A model generated the notes under the pieces. It was not told where the DNA came from. It saw only the letters and a program-made list of their open reading frames with translations, and did not search any database. Positions 47,801 to 56,196 of a DNA stretch of 57,112 nucleotides are shown here, one piece after another. How positions within the stretch are numbered: position 1 is the first letter of the stretch; every line of letters begins with the position of its first letter. The position numbers and the translations under genes are program-made. Source of the DNA: Candidatus Poribacteria bacterium (lineage in GTDB: Bacteria; Poribacteria; WGA-4E; WGA-3G); NCBI GenBank assembly GCA_022825665.1, contig JAJDWI010000066.1, forward strand, positions 1 through 57,112. Direction: 5' to 3'.

Positions 47801-48595
47801 TCATTTTTTGTCGTTTAGTGTCCAATCATAGTCTAAATAGTGAAACTTCACATCTTTTGATAACACAAAATCTGCATCTTCAGTAGGTAGATAATCTGCA
47901 AGAAAATCTGGCACACCATCATAACCTTCCGTAAAATCTTTCTTATACCATTTGAAAACCTTTGAAAGATACACTCTTCGTTTCGCACGGTCTAATCTAA
48001 CCTGCTCTGGATTAGTGACAAATTTGAGCGTGACAGCGTCCAATTGTTCCTCTATGGTTTCAGGTAAATATACGCTGTTTTCTAATGGTGGGCAGCTTGC
48101 TGATGCACATACGAGTGCAAAATGAATACGCGGATCAACAAATTCAGCACGGATAATGTCGTGTTCTATCTGATTGAGTGTGTAGGTTTCTCCTGCTACC
48201 TGAAACTTAAGTCGAGAGAAAAAACCACCGAACCATTTTACCTTACGCACACTCTTTGTAGGATAATGGTCTATCACACCTTTTATTACAAGAGCATTAT
48301 ATGCGTTTATCCAAAAAGCCATTTGTTCGTCGTAGGACATTTCAGTGAGTTTTGCGGTTGCCAGTTGGTCCAAATACTTCTCAAATTTATCAGGGTTTGC
48401 TTTCAGTTTTGCATAGTCAACCATCCCATTTACTACAGGTTCTCGTAAAACTTGATTGAACAGATCATGGGAAAATGGTGTATCTGATATCTGTGTCTCC
48501 GACCGTAAATCTGCTTCAACACGGTAGTGATATTGGAAAAGTATGCTGAGTATGGATAGCAGTAATAGACTGCCAATAAGTATGCGGTTTTTCAT
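47801..48595 (-). CDS. Exported DUF547 protein
   Basis: A 264-residue protein with an N-terminal signal segment (about 4-22) followed by DUF547: V-D-Y-A-K-L-K-A-N-P, M-A-F-W-I-N-A-Y-N-A-L, I-E-H-D-I-I-R and F-A-L-V-C-A-S-A-S-C-P are the family hallmarks. DUF547 has a papain/transglutaminase-like fold, and the Cys in V-C-A-S-A-S-C-P may be catalytic; activity is not established. ATG 48595 with GAGGGT upstream is preferred over 48649. Confidence 0.88.
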   Translation of the reverse strand: MKNRILIGSLLLLSILSILFQYHYRVEADLRSETQISDTPFSHDLFNQVLREPVVNGMVDYAKLKANPDKFEKYLDQLATAKLTEMSYDEQMAFWINAYNALVIKGVIDHYPTKSVRKVKWFGGFFSRLKFQVAGETYTLNQIEHDIIRAEFVDPRIHFALVCASASCPPLENSVYLPETIEEQLDAVTLKFVTNPEQVRLDRAKRRVYLSKVFKWYKKDFTEGYDGVPDFLADYLPTEDADFVLSKDVKFHYLDYDWTLNDKK

Positions 48596-48898
48596 TGTGG
48601 TATACCCTCGCTTTGCATCTATTTTAGCATAACTGTGAAATAAATGCATGAAATATGTCTGTTTGTGTCCAGAGCCATTCAGTTTTCCAAATCCTATTAT
48701 TTTAATATTAAGCCTTCCTTTGTAGGAGCGACATCTTATCCTGAAAATCCTTGTTCAAACAACATCGTAGTGGCGAGGTCACCTCGCCTGTCTTCACCCA
48801 TACCCTCTTCTATAGGATCGACTTCTTGATAGCGACTTTACCACATATTTCTATGAATTAACGAAAACCGAATACCTCTGATACCAAATCCTCTTTGT
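48596..48898. other. Repeat-filled gap upstream of the PhyH cluster
   Basis: This gap carries the third 23 bp repeat copy (48670-48692), a TGTAGGAGCGAC half-palindrome (48721-48732), a GAAAATCC(T/G)TG word and a GGCGAGG-TCA-CCTCGCC hairpin (48772-48788). No gene is supported before the promoter at 48899. Confidence 0.5.
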
Positions 48899-48928
48899 TT
48901 GACATACATCCTATAGATATGGTATTAT
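48899..48928 (+). promoter_or_regulatory. Promoter ahead of the PhyH cluster
   Basis: TTGACA (48899-48904), an 18-base spacer and TATTAT (48923-48928) match sigma70. The start would be near 48935, about 10 bases before a 36-codon frame and 170 bases before the first PhyH gene. Confidence 0.55.
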
Positions 48929-48944
48929 CTCAAACAAGACATAA

Positions 48945-49055
48945 ATGCCTTTACGAAATTTTACCAGAAAGTTTGCACTGGATGCTTACGGTGATGCAAT
49001 TGGAGGATTTGATTTTGAAGGAACCAAACCAAAAGAACGCAATTTAGAAAGATAG
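48945..49055 (+). CDS. Possible 36-residue leader peptide
   Basis: ATG 48945 to TAG 49053 encodes 36 residues (start M-P-L-R-N-F-T-R-K-F, end K-E-R-N-L-E-R). It lies directly behind a good promoter and 51 bases before the first PhyH gene. There is no ribosome site, so it would be nearly leaderless. I do not recognise it; it may be a real leader peptide or the tail of a lost gene. Confidence 0.25.
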   Translation: MPLRNFTRKFALDAYGDAIGGFDFEGTKPKERNLER

Positions 49056-49106
49056 ACTTACTAACACAAAAACTTCTTTTTTCATAATACTGAAAGGAAT
49101 AATAAA

Positions 49107-49841
49107 ATGACAGGTGAAGAAAAATTTCAGGTAGACCTTGAAGGATATCTGATAATAAAAAATGTATTGACTGATGATGAAGTCTCCGAGATGAATACCT
49201 TTATTGATAAAGGTAATATGGATGGACGTCCAAGTTTATGGGGAGAACCGTTCAAGAGACTTATAGATCATCCCAAAATACTTCCCTATCTTATTGAACT
49301 ATTGGGACCGTATGTCCGTTTAGATCACGATTATGTAATTATTATGAATAAAGGTGAAACAAGAGGAAGATTGCATGGTGGAGAGGATGGGGGACACCCA
49401 AGTAGAAACGTAGGGGATCATTGGTATAAATATCGCGACGGAATAATGCGAAACGGATTATCTGTGATGACCTACAATTTGAAAGATGCCCCCGAAGGGG
49501 TAGGTGGATTCGCATGCATTCCAGCAAGTCATAAGTGTAACTTTGCAACTGAAATTCCAGGGGATGTTCGAAATTTTGAACGTTCCGCACATTATGTCGT
49601 CCAACCACCACTTGAAGCAGGAGATGTCCTATTCTTTACTGAGGCACTCATTCATGGTACGATGCCGTGGCAAGCCGACCATCAACGACGCGCTTTGTTA
49701 TTCAAATACAGTCCAGGACACTCTGCCTGGAACGGAAATTACTACGACATCAGTAAATATGGGGAATTGACTGAAAGACAAAGACGTATGCTCATGCCAC
49801 CGTCCATTGGAAGAAGACCACGTGTAGTAGATCCAAATTGA
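49107..49841 (+). CDS. Phytanoyl-CoA dioxygenase-like oxygenase, copy 1
   Basis: A 244-residue PhyH-family protein, expected to use Fe(II) and 2-oxoglutarate on a small molecule. R-L-H-G-G-E-D-G-G has its His at 90 in the first iron-ligand position. G-L-S-V-M-T-Y-N-L and G-F-A-C-I-P-A-S-H-K follow, and L-I-H-G-T with H183 and R-R at 194-195 gives the distal ligands. After the first His the residues are G-G, not x-D/E, so the usual carboxylate ligand is not evident. AAAGGA lies before the ATG. Its downstream neighbour is a close copy. Confidence 0.85.
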   Translation: MTGEEKFQVDLEGYLIIKNVLTDDEVSEMNTFIDKGNMDGRPSLWGEPFKRLIDHPKILPYLIELLGPYVRLDHDYVIIMNKGETRGRLHGGEDGGHPSRNVGDHWYKYRDGIMRNGLSVMTYNLKDAPEGVGGFACIPASHKCNFATEIPGDVRNFERSAHYVVQPPLEAGDVLFFTEALIHGTMPWQADHQRRALLFKYSPGHSAWNGNYYDISKYGELTERQRRMLMPPSIGRRPRVVDPN

Positions 49842-49916
49842 AGTTATTAGTATTGAACACTTTTGTATTCGCGCAATACACACGCGTATTAAATTGCAAT
49901 GAAAGGAATGTTTCCT

Positions 49917-50651
49917 ATGACAGGAGAAGAAAAATTTCAGGTAGACCTTCAAGGATATTTGGTCATCAAGAACGTACTGACAGATGATGAAGTCGCTGAA
50001 ATGAACGCATTCATTGATAAAGGTGGGATGCAAGGTTCCCCAAGTTCATGGGGTGAACCATTCAAACGACTTATTGATCATCCAACAATCCTACCATATC
50101 TTATCGATTTATTAGGTCCAAATGTGCGTCTGGATCACGACTACCCTATTTTTATGAATGGTGGCGAGGGACGTGGTGGACTTCATGGAGGAGAGGACGG
50201 AGGTCGTCCCGGTGGACCTGAAGGGGATCATTGGTACAAATATCGTGATGGTGTCATGCGCAATGGATTGTGTGTTATGACCTATAACCTTGCAGATGCA
50301 CCTGAAGGTGCAGGTGGATTTGCATGTATTCCAGGGAGTCACAAAAGTAACTTTCTGAGAGAAATACCTTCAGATGTACGTAATTTTGAACGTCCGACAC
50401 ACTATGTCGTTCAACCCGCTCTGGAAGCAGGTGATGTACTATTCTTCACTGAAGCACTTGTTCACGGAACAATGCCGTGGAAGGCTGAGAACCAGCGGCG
50501 CGCACTATTATACAAATACAGTCCGGGACATTCCGCATGGTCTGGAAATTATTACGACATCAGCAAATACGGGGATTTAACCGAACAACAAAAACGGATG
50601 CTATTACCACCATCTATCGGTGGGAGACCGCGTGTAGTTGATAACAATTAA
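49917..50651 (+). CDS. Phytanoyl-CoA dioxygenase-like oxygenase, copy 2
   Basis: A 244-residue tandem paralogue of the preceding gene with identical length and layout (H90 in G-L-H-G-G-E-D-G-G, H183 in V-H-G-T). The two are highly alike across the whole protein, but loops such as G-G-M-Q-G-S-P-S-S-W and G-G-P-E-G-D differ. ATG 49917 is chosen because it matches copy 1's start and follows AAAGGA; the upstream ATG 49899 adds only six residues. It was probably duplicated to gain a second substrate or dose. Confidence 0.85.
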   Translation: MTGEEKFQVDLQGYLVIKNVLTDDEVAEMNAFIDKGGMQGSPSSWGEPFKRLIDHPTILPYLIDLLGPNVRLDHDYPIFMNGGEGRGGLHGGEDGGRPGGPEGDHWYKYRDGVMRNGLCVMTYNLADAPEGAGGFACIPGSHKSNFLREIPSDVRNFERPTHYVVQPALEAGDVLFFTEALVHGTMPWKAENQRRALLYKYSPGHSAWSGNYYDISKYGDLTEQQKRMLLPPSIGGRPRVVDNN

Positions 50652-50693
50652 TATCAACCACACGTTGTATCAACGATTTATACCAATAATTAG

Positions 50694-51869
50694 GTGACAA
50701 TATTGCCAAAAACTGAACTCACTGGAAAAGATAGCGACTTCCTTAAAATAGTGGTTGCTGCAGCAGGACGTGGTGATCTTACTGCTGTACAAAGATTCTT
50801 AGATGATAAACCAGAATGGCTCCACACTATCGGTTCACACGGTAGAACGATGTTGTGGGAAGCAGCCTATCGTGGAAAGTTAGAGATGGTTAAATACTTA
50901 GTTGAACAAGGTGCTGATTTTAACCTGCCGGGATGCCATCTCAGTCAGCACGACCTTGAAATTACTCCTTACTGTGTTGCACGACACGAAGGACGGCACG
51001 ATGTAGCAGAATATCTGCTACAACAAGGTGCAAGAGTTGATATTCACACCGCAGCATATCTCGGTGACTATGATACAGCAAAATCTCTGATTGAAGAAGA
51101 TGAGGGGATTGTAAATAGTGGGTATCTACAATCAGTGATGCTACCACCTGGTCAACCCCATTCCTTTGAATATTGTAATGCCGATTGGGCAACACCCCTA
51201 AGTTATGCCATAGTAGGTGGTAATATACAGATTGTAGAATTGTTGATTTCAAAGGGAGCAATTATCCAGTCCTATAGTAAAGATTTGCTTGATCATGCTG
51301 TGTCATCCGATAGGATTGACATCGTGAAGTTACTGTTTGATAACGGAGCAGACCCCACCAAAGCACCACGTATTTACGATGACGGTTCTGATATGAGTAA
51401 ATTACTGAAATCATACGGAGTACCGTCAAAAGACATCAATGCATTTGATTTTATGGGATGGCCCCCACTCCCTTATGCTTGCCGTGGAGATAAAGGGGAA
51501 CATCCTGAAAAAGTCATCAGACTCCTGAAACTTGGGGCAGATATTAATGTTCAAAGCAGTAAAGGGAAAACAGCACTACATTGTGCAGCAAAGGCAGGTT
51601 TCATCAAAGTCGTCAATTTATTAATTGAAAAAGGCGCGAATATTGATGCAACTGATAACAAAGGTGAAACACCTTTATTTGAGGCACTTCGGTCTACAAT
51701 CAAAGATAAAGAAAAACTGCATGAAACGTTAGATACATTACTCAACAAAGGTGCAAACCCAAATTTTAAAAATAATAGAGGATTGACACCACTACAAGTT
51801 GCGAAGCAAAAACGGAGAACAGACTCCGACAAAATCGTTGATATTTTACAAAAACATGGAGCAAAATAG
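50694..51869 (+). CDS. Ankyrin-repeat protein
   Basis: A soluble protein of about 391 residues made of ankyrin repeats. Examples are M-L-W-E-A-A-Y-R-G-K-L-E-M-V-K-Y-L-V-E-Q-G-A and T-A-L-H-C-A-A-K-A-G-F-I-K-V-V-N-L-L-I-E-K-G-A. It probably mediates protein contacts. The start is GTG (50694) or the nearby TTG; neither has a good ribosome site. It lies in the same-strand run as the PhyH genes. Partner unknown. Confidence 0.85.
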   Translation: MTILPKTELTGKDSDFLKIVVAAAGRGDLTAVQRFLDDKPEWLHTIGSHGRTMLWEAAYRGKLEMVKYLVEQGADFNLPGCHLSQHDLEITPYCVARHEGRHDVAEYLLQQGARVDIHTAAYLGDYDTAKSLIEEDEGIVNSGYLQSVMLPPGQPHSFEYCNADWATPLSYAIVGGNIQIVELLISKGAIIQSYSKDLLDHAVSSDRIDIVKLLFDNGADPTKAPRIYDDGSDMSKLLKSYGVPSKDINAFDFMGWPPLPYACRGDKGEHPEKVIRLLKLGADINVQSSKGKTALHCAAKAGFIKVVNLLIEKGANIDATDNKGETPLFEALRSTIKDKEKLHETLDTLLNKGANPNFKNNRGLTPLQVAKQKRRTDSDKIVDILQKHGAK

Positions 51870-51901
51870 AGCGTATTATTCTGTGTTATCAAGTTTCCAA
51901 T

Positions 51902-52648
51902 TTGAATAAATTAGAAGTGAAAAAACCTTATTCTCAAGAAAAACTCATCATAGACTTTATAGAACTCGGTATTGAAAAGGATGATACGCTTTTTATATAT
52001 TCCTCCTTTAAGAGTTTAGGACAAGTTGAAGGTGGCGCAGAAACTGTAATTACTACGTTGGAATATGTAATAGGAAAAGACGGATTAATCTTGATGCCAT
52101 CATTCAATCTACGACCGACACTGGAAGAACGAGTTCAATCATGGAATGTTGACACAACTCCATCTACAGTAGGATGGTTAACAGAATATTTTCGTCAAAT
52201 GCATGGTACTTATCGTTCTGATAACTATTCACATTCCGTTGCAGCACGAGGAAAAGGTGCTAAAGCGTTTGTCGCTGATCATCTGAGCACAGAAGGATAC
52301 CAGTCAAGATGGGATTACTCACCATGGGGTAAGACCTACGGAACTCACTCCCCAATGTTTCGCGCATATAAAGCTAATGGAAAACTGCTCATGCTCGGAG
52401 TGGATTATCAAACTTCTACCTATATTCATCTGGTAGAGGTAATTTATTGGAATAAACGTCTTGCTAAAGACCCTGATGCAGATTTTGTCAGTCTAAACCG
52501 TCCGGTACTTGGCGAATTTTGGGATTCACTTGGTAATTTGAGCAAAGGTAAGGTCGGTGATTCCGATTGTCGTCTCTTTCACATAAAAACTTATGTAGAT
52601 ACTCTCCTAAATGAAGTAGAAAAGAATCCAAAACCCTATATTCATTAA
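51902..52648 (+). CDS. AAC(3)-family N-acetyltransferase
   Basis: A 248-residue protein of the AAC(3)/YokD fold. L-F-I-Y-S-S-F-K-S-L-G-Q-V-E-G-G-A-E-T-V, L-I-L-M-P-S-F-N, S-V-A-A-R-G, S-P-M-F-R-A and T-Y-I-H-L-V-E follow family order, the last holding the conserved His. The family transfers acetyl from acetyl-CoA to an amine, classically the 3-amino group of aminoglycosides; in this setting a biosynthetic substrate is as likely. It starts with TTG at 51902 and no clear ribosome site. Confidence 0.82.
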   Translation: MNKLEVKKPYSQEKLIIDFIELGIEKDDTLFIYSSFKSLGQVEGGAETVITTLEYVIGKDGLILMPSFNLRPTLEERVQSWNVDTTPSTVGWLTEYFRQMHGTYRSDNYSHSVAARGKGAKAFVADHLSTEGYQSRWDYSPWGKTYGTHSPMFRAYKANGKLLMLGVDYQTSTYIHLVEVIYWNKRLAKDPDADFVSLNRPVLGEFWDSLGNLSKGKVGDSDCRLFHIKTYVDTLLNEVEKNPKPYIH

Positions 52649-52684
52649 TGAAATATAGAATATAATTTATCGGAATAAAGGCAA

Positions 52685-53281
52685 ATGATGAATGACGAGG
52701 AGATCCTCACTCAGGCACGTATGCTGCGGGAGGAAGCATCTATACTACTCCATAAAGAAGGATTACTCTCAATTCTTTCCGCCTACGGTTCAACTCGTGT
52801 TATCGGTAGCTACACTTTAGATACAATGACATGGAGAGATATTGACATCAGTATGATATTACCGGATGAACAGGATGTTGAGTTGTTTTTTGAAATTGGA
52901 AATAGAATAGCAACAAAGTTCCAAATTACTAAGATGTCCTATTCAAATCACTTTATCCGCAATTTTCCTGGGTTTGATCACGGACTATATTGGGGTATCA
53001 TACTACGATACAACGAACATGATTGGAAGGTTGATATATGGGGATATAGAGAATCTGCCTTTAAAACACACATGGCTGACTTCGATGTATTACATAACCA
53101 GATTCAACATGCAAACCGCACTTCATTACTCCGAATAAAATATGCAATATCTCAACGACCAGATTATCGTGGAGATGTCTACAATAGTATGAATGTATAT
53201 AAAGCAGTCCTTACAGAAAAGATAAAATCCGTAGAGGAATTTTACGCATGGATTGAAAGGAATTCAAATGCTAACTTCTGA
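52685..53281 (+). CDS. Nucleotidyltransferase-like protein
   Basis: A 198-residue protein with a probable nucleotidyltransferase fold. G-S-Y-T-L-D-T-M-T-W-R-D-I-D-I-S-M (about 42-58) gives the G-S...D-x-D pattern, and W-K-V-D-I-W-G near 117 supplies a third Asp. It could add a nucleotide to a small molecule or protein; no named family was recognised. AAAGG lies before the ATG. The third PhyH gene starts inside its last 14 bases, so the two are coupled. Confidence 0.6.
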   Translation: MMNDEEILTQARMLREEASILLHKEGLLSILSAYGSTRVIGSYTLDTMTWRDIDISMILPDEQDVELFFEIGNRIATKFQITKMSYSNHFIRNFPGFDHGLYWGIILRYNEHDWKVDIWGYRESAFKTHMADFDVLHNQIQHANRTSLLRIKYAISQRPDYRGDVYNSMNVYKAVLTEKIKSVEEFYAWIERNSNANF

Positions 53282-54062
53282 AGAAAAGTGGTTCTTTGAT
53301 CACCACGGTTTCATTATCCTCCGCAAAGTTGTCCCGCCAGAAGACATCCAACTAATGATTGAATTAGGCAATCGTTGGCACGATATGACATTAGAGGAAT
53401 TACCACCACCATTGACCTCAACCTCCCGCAGTGGAAATTCTTCCCCAACAATCGCACACTGGATTAACAATATTCAATATGGCGATGATGTCTTTCAAAG
53501 ATTGGTATTAAATACTGAGATTATGCGTATCATCATAGCATTGACAAGAGCAGCTCCTTGTTTGGTGGACTGTGCCTTGACCAAAAACTATACATCATCA
53601 GACGACATCCATTTCCATGCATCTGGTCAGGATTATGGTGTAGAAAATGGAGAACCACACGCTGGTTTTATCAACGCAGGAACTTCATTAGTTGATGTTC
53701 CTGAAGGAACAGGATTTGTCTGTCTCCCCGGCAGCCATAAACGAAACTTTGACCCTCCCGAAAATCTTTCAATTTACGATGGTCCTCCTACTGTTATCAA
53801 CGTTCCTGTCAATGCTGGTGATTGTGTCATCTTCACAGAGGCATTATACCACGGAGGCAGACGTTGGACAGCGGAATATCCTCGCTTTACCATTTTTAAC
53901 CGATATATTGATAATGGATCTCATGGTAGGTTCCCTATTGAATCGCATAGACATCTTATTTCAGATGAAGTCTACGAACTTGAACAACCTGCAGTTCAAG
54001 GAGAAAAGAAACAGGTTGTTAAACGAATACTAAAAGCACTTGGTTCTACATATTCTATCTAA
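53268..54062 (+). CDS. Phytanoyl-CoA dioxygenase-like oxygenase, divergent copy
   Basis: A 264-residue PhyH-family protein only distantly like the two tandem copies. Its first-ligand region is D-D-I-H-F-H-A-S-G-Q-D-Y-G (H115 and H117). G-F-V-C-L-P-G-S-H-K-R-N-F is conserved, and the distal His is H195 in A-L-Y-H-G-G-R-R-W, with a 2-oxoglutarate-binding Arg after it. As in the other two, x-D/E does not directly follow the first His. ATG 53268 follows GAAAGGA and overlaps the upstream gene by 14 bases. Confidence 0.82.
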   Translation: MLTSEEKWFFDHHGFIILRKVVPPEDIQLMIELGNRWHDMTLEELPPPLTSTSRSGNSSPTIAHWINNIQYGDDVFQRLVLNTEIMRIIIALTRAAPCLVDCALTKNYTSSDDIHFHASGQDYGVENGEPHAGFINAGTSLVDVPEGTGFVCLPGSHKRNFDPPENLSIYDGPPTVINVPVNAGDCVIFTEALYHGGRRWTAEYPRFTIFNRYIDNGSHGRFPIESHRHLISDEVYELEQPAVQGEKKQVVKRILKALGSTYSI

Positions 54063-54243
54063 ACTTGACATCTTGCTACTTATCTATATCTTATACCATT
54101 TCTAAATAATAACTTCTCATTAACAAAAAACGCGTTCGTAGTCGCGCAATGAATTGCACCGGGACATTAGGATTAGTATTTGAACTTCAAATATGGATTT
54201 ATTTGTTAGAATTGGTATAAGAATTCGCATGCGAAAGGACTGA

Positions 54244-55257
54244 CTATTTGATCCTATACCGTTCAACAGCATCCATATCCAGTTGAATACCCAATCCCGG
54301 TTCATCAGACAGATGGATCGCTCCATTAGTAAGGTTCATGCTACCACCAGAAAGATCGTCAACCCGAATGTGTGGAAGTTCATCAATTGGCATGCTACAA
54401 TTAGGTATGGTAGATACCAAATGTGCAGCGAATGTTGAAGCAACACAGCAACCAAAAGCAAAACATTGAACCCAAATCGGTATATCTGCTGCTTCAGCTA
54501 CAGCAGCACTCTTACGGAGTCCATTGACATTTCCCTGAGTGTTTATTGCATCCACTGCATCTGCGCGGATGTTTCGTAATATTTCCTGTATCCCACCCAC
54601 ATGTCTTGCGACCGGTACATCGGTATGTTTCCTAAGCTCACGGTACCAAGATAGATCCTCAAATTTAATCGGATCTTCATAGACTTCAATGTTATACGGT
54701 TGCAGTTCTTCTGCAAGACGTATACCGGTTTCCAAGTCACCAAATTCTGTATTTGGATCAACACGAATTGCAAAATCGTCTCCACATGCTTTCTGAATTA
54801 ACTCAGCAGTTTCAACAATAGTTGCTTTTCTCGCTTTGAGTTTATGTACACGAAAGCCTAAGTTTGCAGCACGTTCTGCCTCAGCAGCAGTAGCTTCTGG
54901 TGGCATTGGAGGGGACCAGTAGGCAAGTTCAACACTATCCCTATGCTGTCGACCAATTAGTTTATGTACAGGTACGCCTAATGCTTGACCAGCAATATCA
55001 TAAAAGGCAGACTGAAAGGTAAAGCCTTCATCGGCAAAATCAAATTCCCAAACATTTTTGCCTACATATCTTTCTGCTATTTGATCTGCTTGTTCTGTAA
55101 TATCGCTATGCACAGCATTGCTTTCACCTAAACCTGTTATTCCTTCATCTGTGTGCACCCATATAAGTGTTGTCGGATAAACCATCCCAGAATGTTCTTC
55201 AATCGCGGGAAGAAACGGAATGGATACGGTGCGGTATTCTATACCTGTTATTTTCAT
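54244..55257 (-). CDS. Enolase-superfamily (mandelate racemase/muconate lactonising) enzyme
   Basis: A 337-residue enolase-superfamily protein. It has the N-terminal capping domain and the barrel with K139-L-K141, D167 (R-V-D-P-N) and E194 (V-Y-E-D-P). Where the third metal carboxylate and the later base are expected, the sequence reads V-A-R-H-V-G-G (about 216-222) and V-Q-C-F, so both seem altered. It may not catalyse the usual alpha-proton abstraction. ATG 55257 has AGGAGGT, and a promoter lies at 55322-55349. It converges on the PhyH cluster. Confidence 0.85.
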   Translation of the reverse strand: MKITGIEYRTVSIPFLPAIEEHSGMVYPTTLIWVHTDEGITGLGESNAVHSDITEQADQIAERYVGKNVWEFDFADEGFTFQSAFYDIAGQALGVPVHKLIGRQHRDSVELAYWSPPMPPEATAAEAERAANLGFRVHKLKARKATIVETAELIQKACGDDFAIRVDPNTEFGDLETGIRLAEELQPYNIEVYEDPIKFEDLSWYRELRKHTDVPVARHVGGIQEILRNIRADAVDAINTQGNVNGLRKSAAVAEAADIPIWVQCFAFGCCVASTFAAHLVSTIPNCSMPIDELPHIRVDDLSGGSMNLTNGAIHLSDEPGLGIQLDMDAVERYRIK

Positions 55258-55321
55258 GATGTTGCACCTCCTACAATTTCTTATGCTGACATAATTTAAT
55301 TGCAAATACTCAGTAGCACAG

Positions 55322-55349
55322 ATTATCAAGAAACTATATTGATTGTCAA
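55322..55349 (-). promoter_or_regulatory. Promoter of the enolase-superfamily gene
   Basis: On the minus strand TTGACA (55349-55344), a 16-base spacer and GATAAT (55327-55322) precede the gene by about 65 bases. Confidence 0.5.
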
Positions 55350-55375
55350 GTCATATCGGAATCAACCAGGGTTAT

Positions 55376-55550
55376 TTATAGTGAAACCTAAAAATTAGGG
55401 CACACTCCCTGGTAGGTGCGGTTTCATGAAGATTAATTTATTAATTCGGTAATTTTGGGGAAACTCCAGTGCGGTTAGGAAACCGCACCTACCAGTTTAG
55501 GGAAAATTAGAATTACCGAAATATTTTCTTAATCTTCATCTAACCGCACC
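55376..55550. repeat. Palindromic element B, related to element A but with inner segment reversed
   Basis: The left end TTATAGTGAAA (55376) and the arm GGTAGGTGCGGTTTCATGA are in the same orientation as in the element at 45.1-45.3 kb. The segment 55431-55534 between GATTAA and TTAATC reads as the reverse complement of its counterpart there. It centres on TGCGGTTAGGAAACCGCA. The right end of element A is missing here. Confidence 0.7.
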
Positions 55551-55580
55551 ATTAGCGTCAATTTAAGGAGGAAGTGCGTT

Positions 55581-55761
55581 TGTAGTCGCGTAATTCATTG
55601 TGCCTCGGACATTATCGTAGGGGCGGGGTTGCCCCGCCCGTATTGACACTTTACATATCGGATGCGTTGTAGTCGCGTAATTCATTGCCAAATCAACGCC
55701 AAATGCGCGTTTGGCATTTGTCGCCTCGGACATTCTTGTAGGGGCGGGGTCTCCCCGCCCG
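55581..55761. repeat. Two tandem copies of a TGTAGTCGCG-type composite repeat
   Basis: The word TGTAGTCGCGTAATTCATTG occurs at about 55581 and 55671. Each copy then leads through GCCTCGGACATT to a GTAGGGGCGGGG hairpin (GGGCGGGG-TTG-CCCCGCCC at 55621-55639; GGGCGGGG-TCT-CCCCGCCC at 55742-55760). A decayed copy lacking the hairpin lies near 54137-54165. The second copy contains a small insertion with a GCCAAATGCGCGTTTGGC palindrome. Confidence 0.6.
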
Positions 55762-55985
55762 CATTCTCACATACAGTCCCGTAGGTCGAAGCGAGCAACA
55801 CAACCTATGACATGTATTGTGTCTGAACCAGGATTAGACAATACTGAAAACTAAAAAACTGAAACAGACATCAAACATATTGGATATATATTGTTATCAA
55901 AACCAATAACACTACAAAACCAAACGACCATCAAGTATAATATAACCCAACATCCAACACACAACGGACAAAATCGAGGAACCCA

Positions 55986-56090
55986 ATGACAATCAGCCAA
56001 GTCAAAAAACGAAATCTTCAAATAAATCAAATAAAATTTCTGCAATGTGATGACAACATACCAAAACACAAAACCGAAAAAAACAACTAA
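55986..56090 (+). CDS. Possible 34-residue mini-gene
   Basis: ATG 55986 to TAA 56088 encodes 34 residues, rich in Lys, Asn and Gln (M-T-I-S-Q-V-K-K-R-N start). TATAAT at 55936-55941 and GAGGA about 6 bases before the ATG fit a small transcription unit. The stop codon lies inside the left arm of a strong hairpin followed by Ts. No -35 box is clear and no homologue is recognised, so this is a candidate only. Confidence 0.3.
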   Translation: MTISQVKKRNLQINQIKFLQCDDNIPKHKTEKNN

Positions 56091-56118
56091 AAAAAACTTG
56101 GTTTTAGTTGTTTTTTTT
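56082..56118 (+). terminator. AT-rich terminator hairpin, possibly bidirectional
   Basis: AACAACTAAAA (56082-56092) and TTTTAGTTGTT (56102-56112) form a perfect 11-base stem around a 9-base loop, with a T-run to 56118. As before the left arm would allow termination on the minus strand too, facing tnpB transcription. Confidence 0.6.
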
Positions 56119-56196
56119 AATTTCCGCCAACAAAAAAAGTTGGCTTAAACCCTTACCACTACAGGATCGATAGCACTTAGCTAAAAATATAAAAAA

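Noticed and set aside
51902-52648. Antibiotic resistance gene
   Set aside because: The fold is AAC(3)-like, but the setting with oxygenases and a nucleotidyltransferase gives no support for aminoglycoside resistance.
55851-56069. Minus-strand open frame of 72 codons in the right repeat island
   Set aside because: No ribosome site; it is the complement of AT-rich repeat DNA and of the better-supported plus-strand 34-codon frame, and shows no domain.
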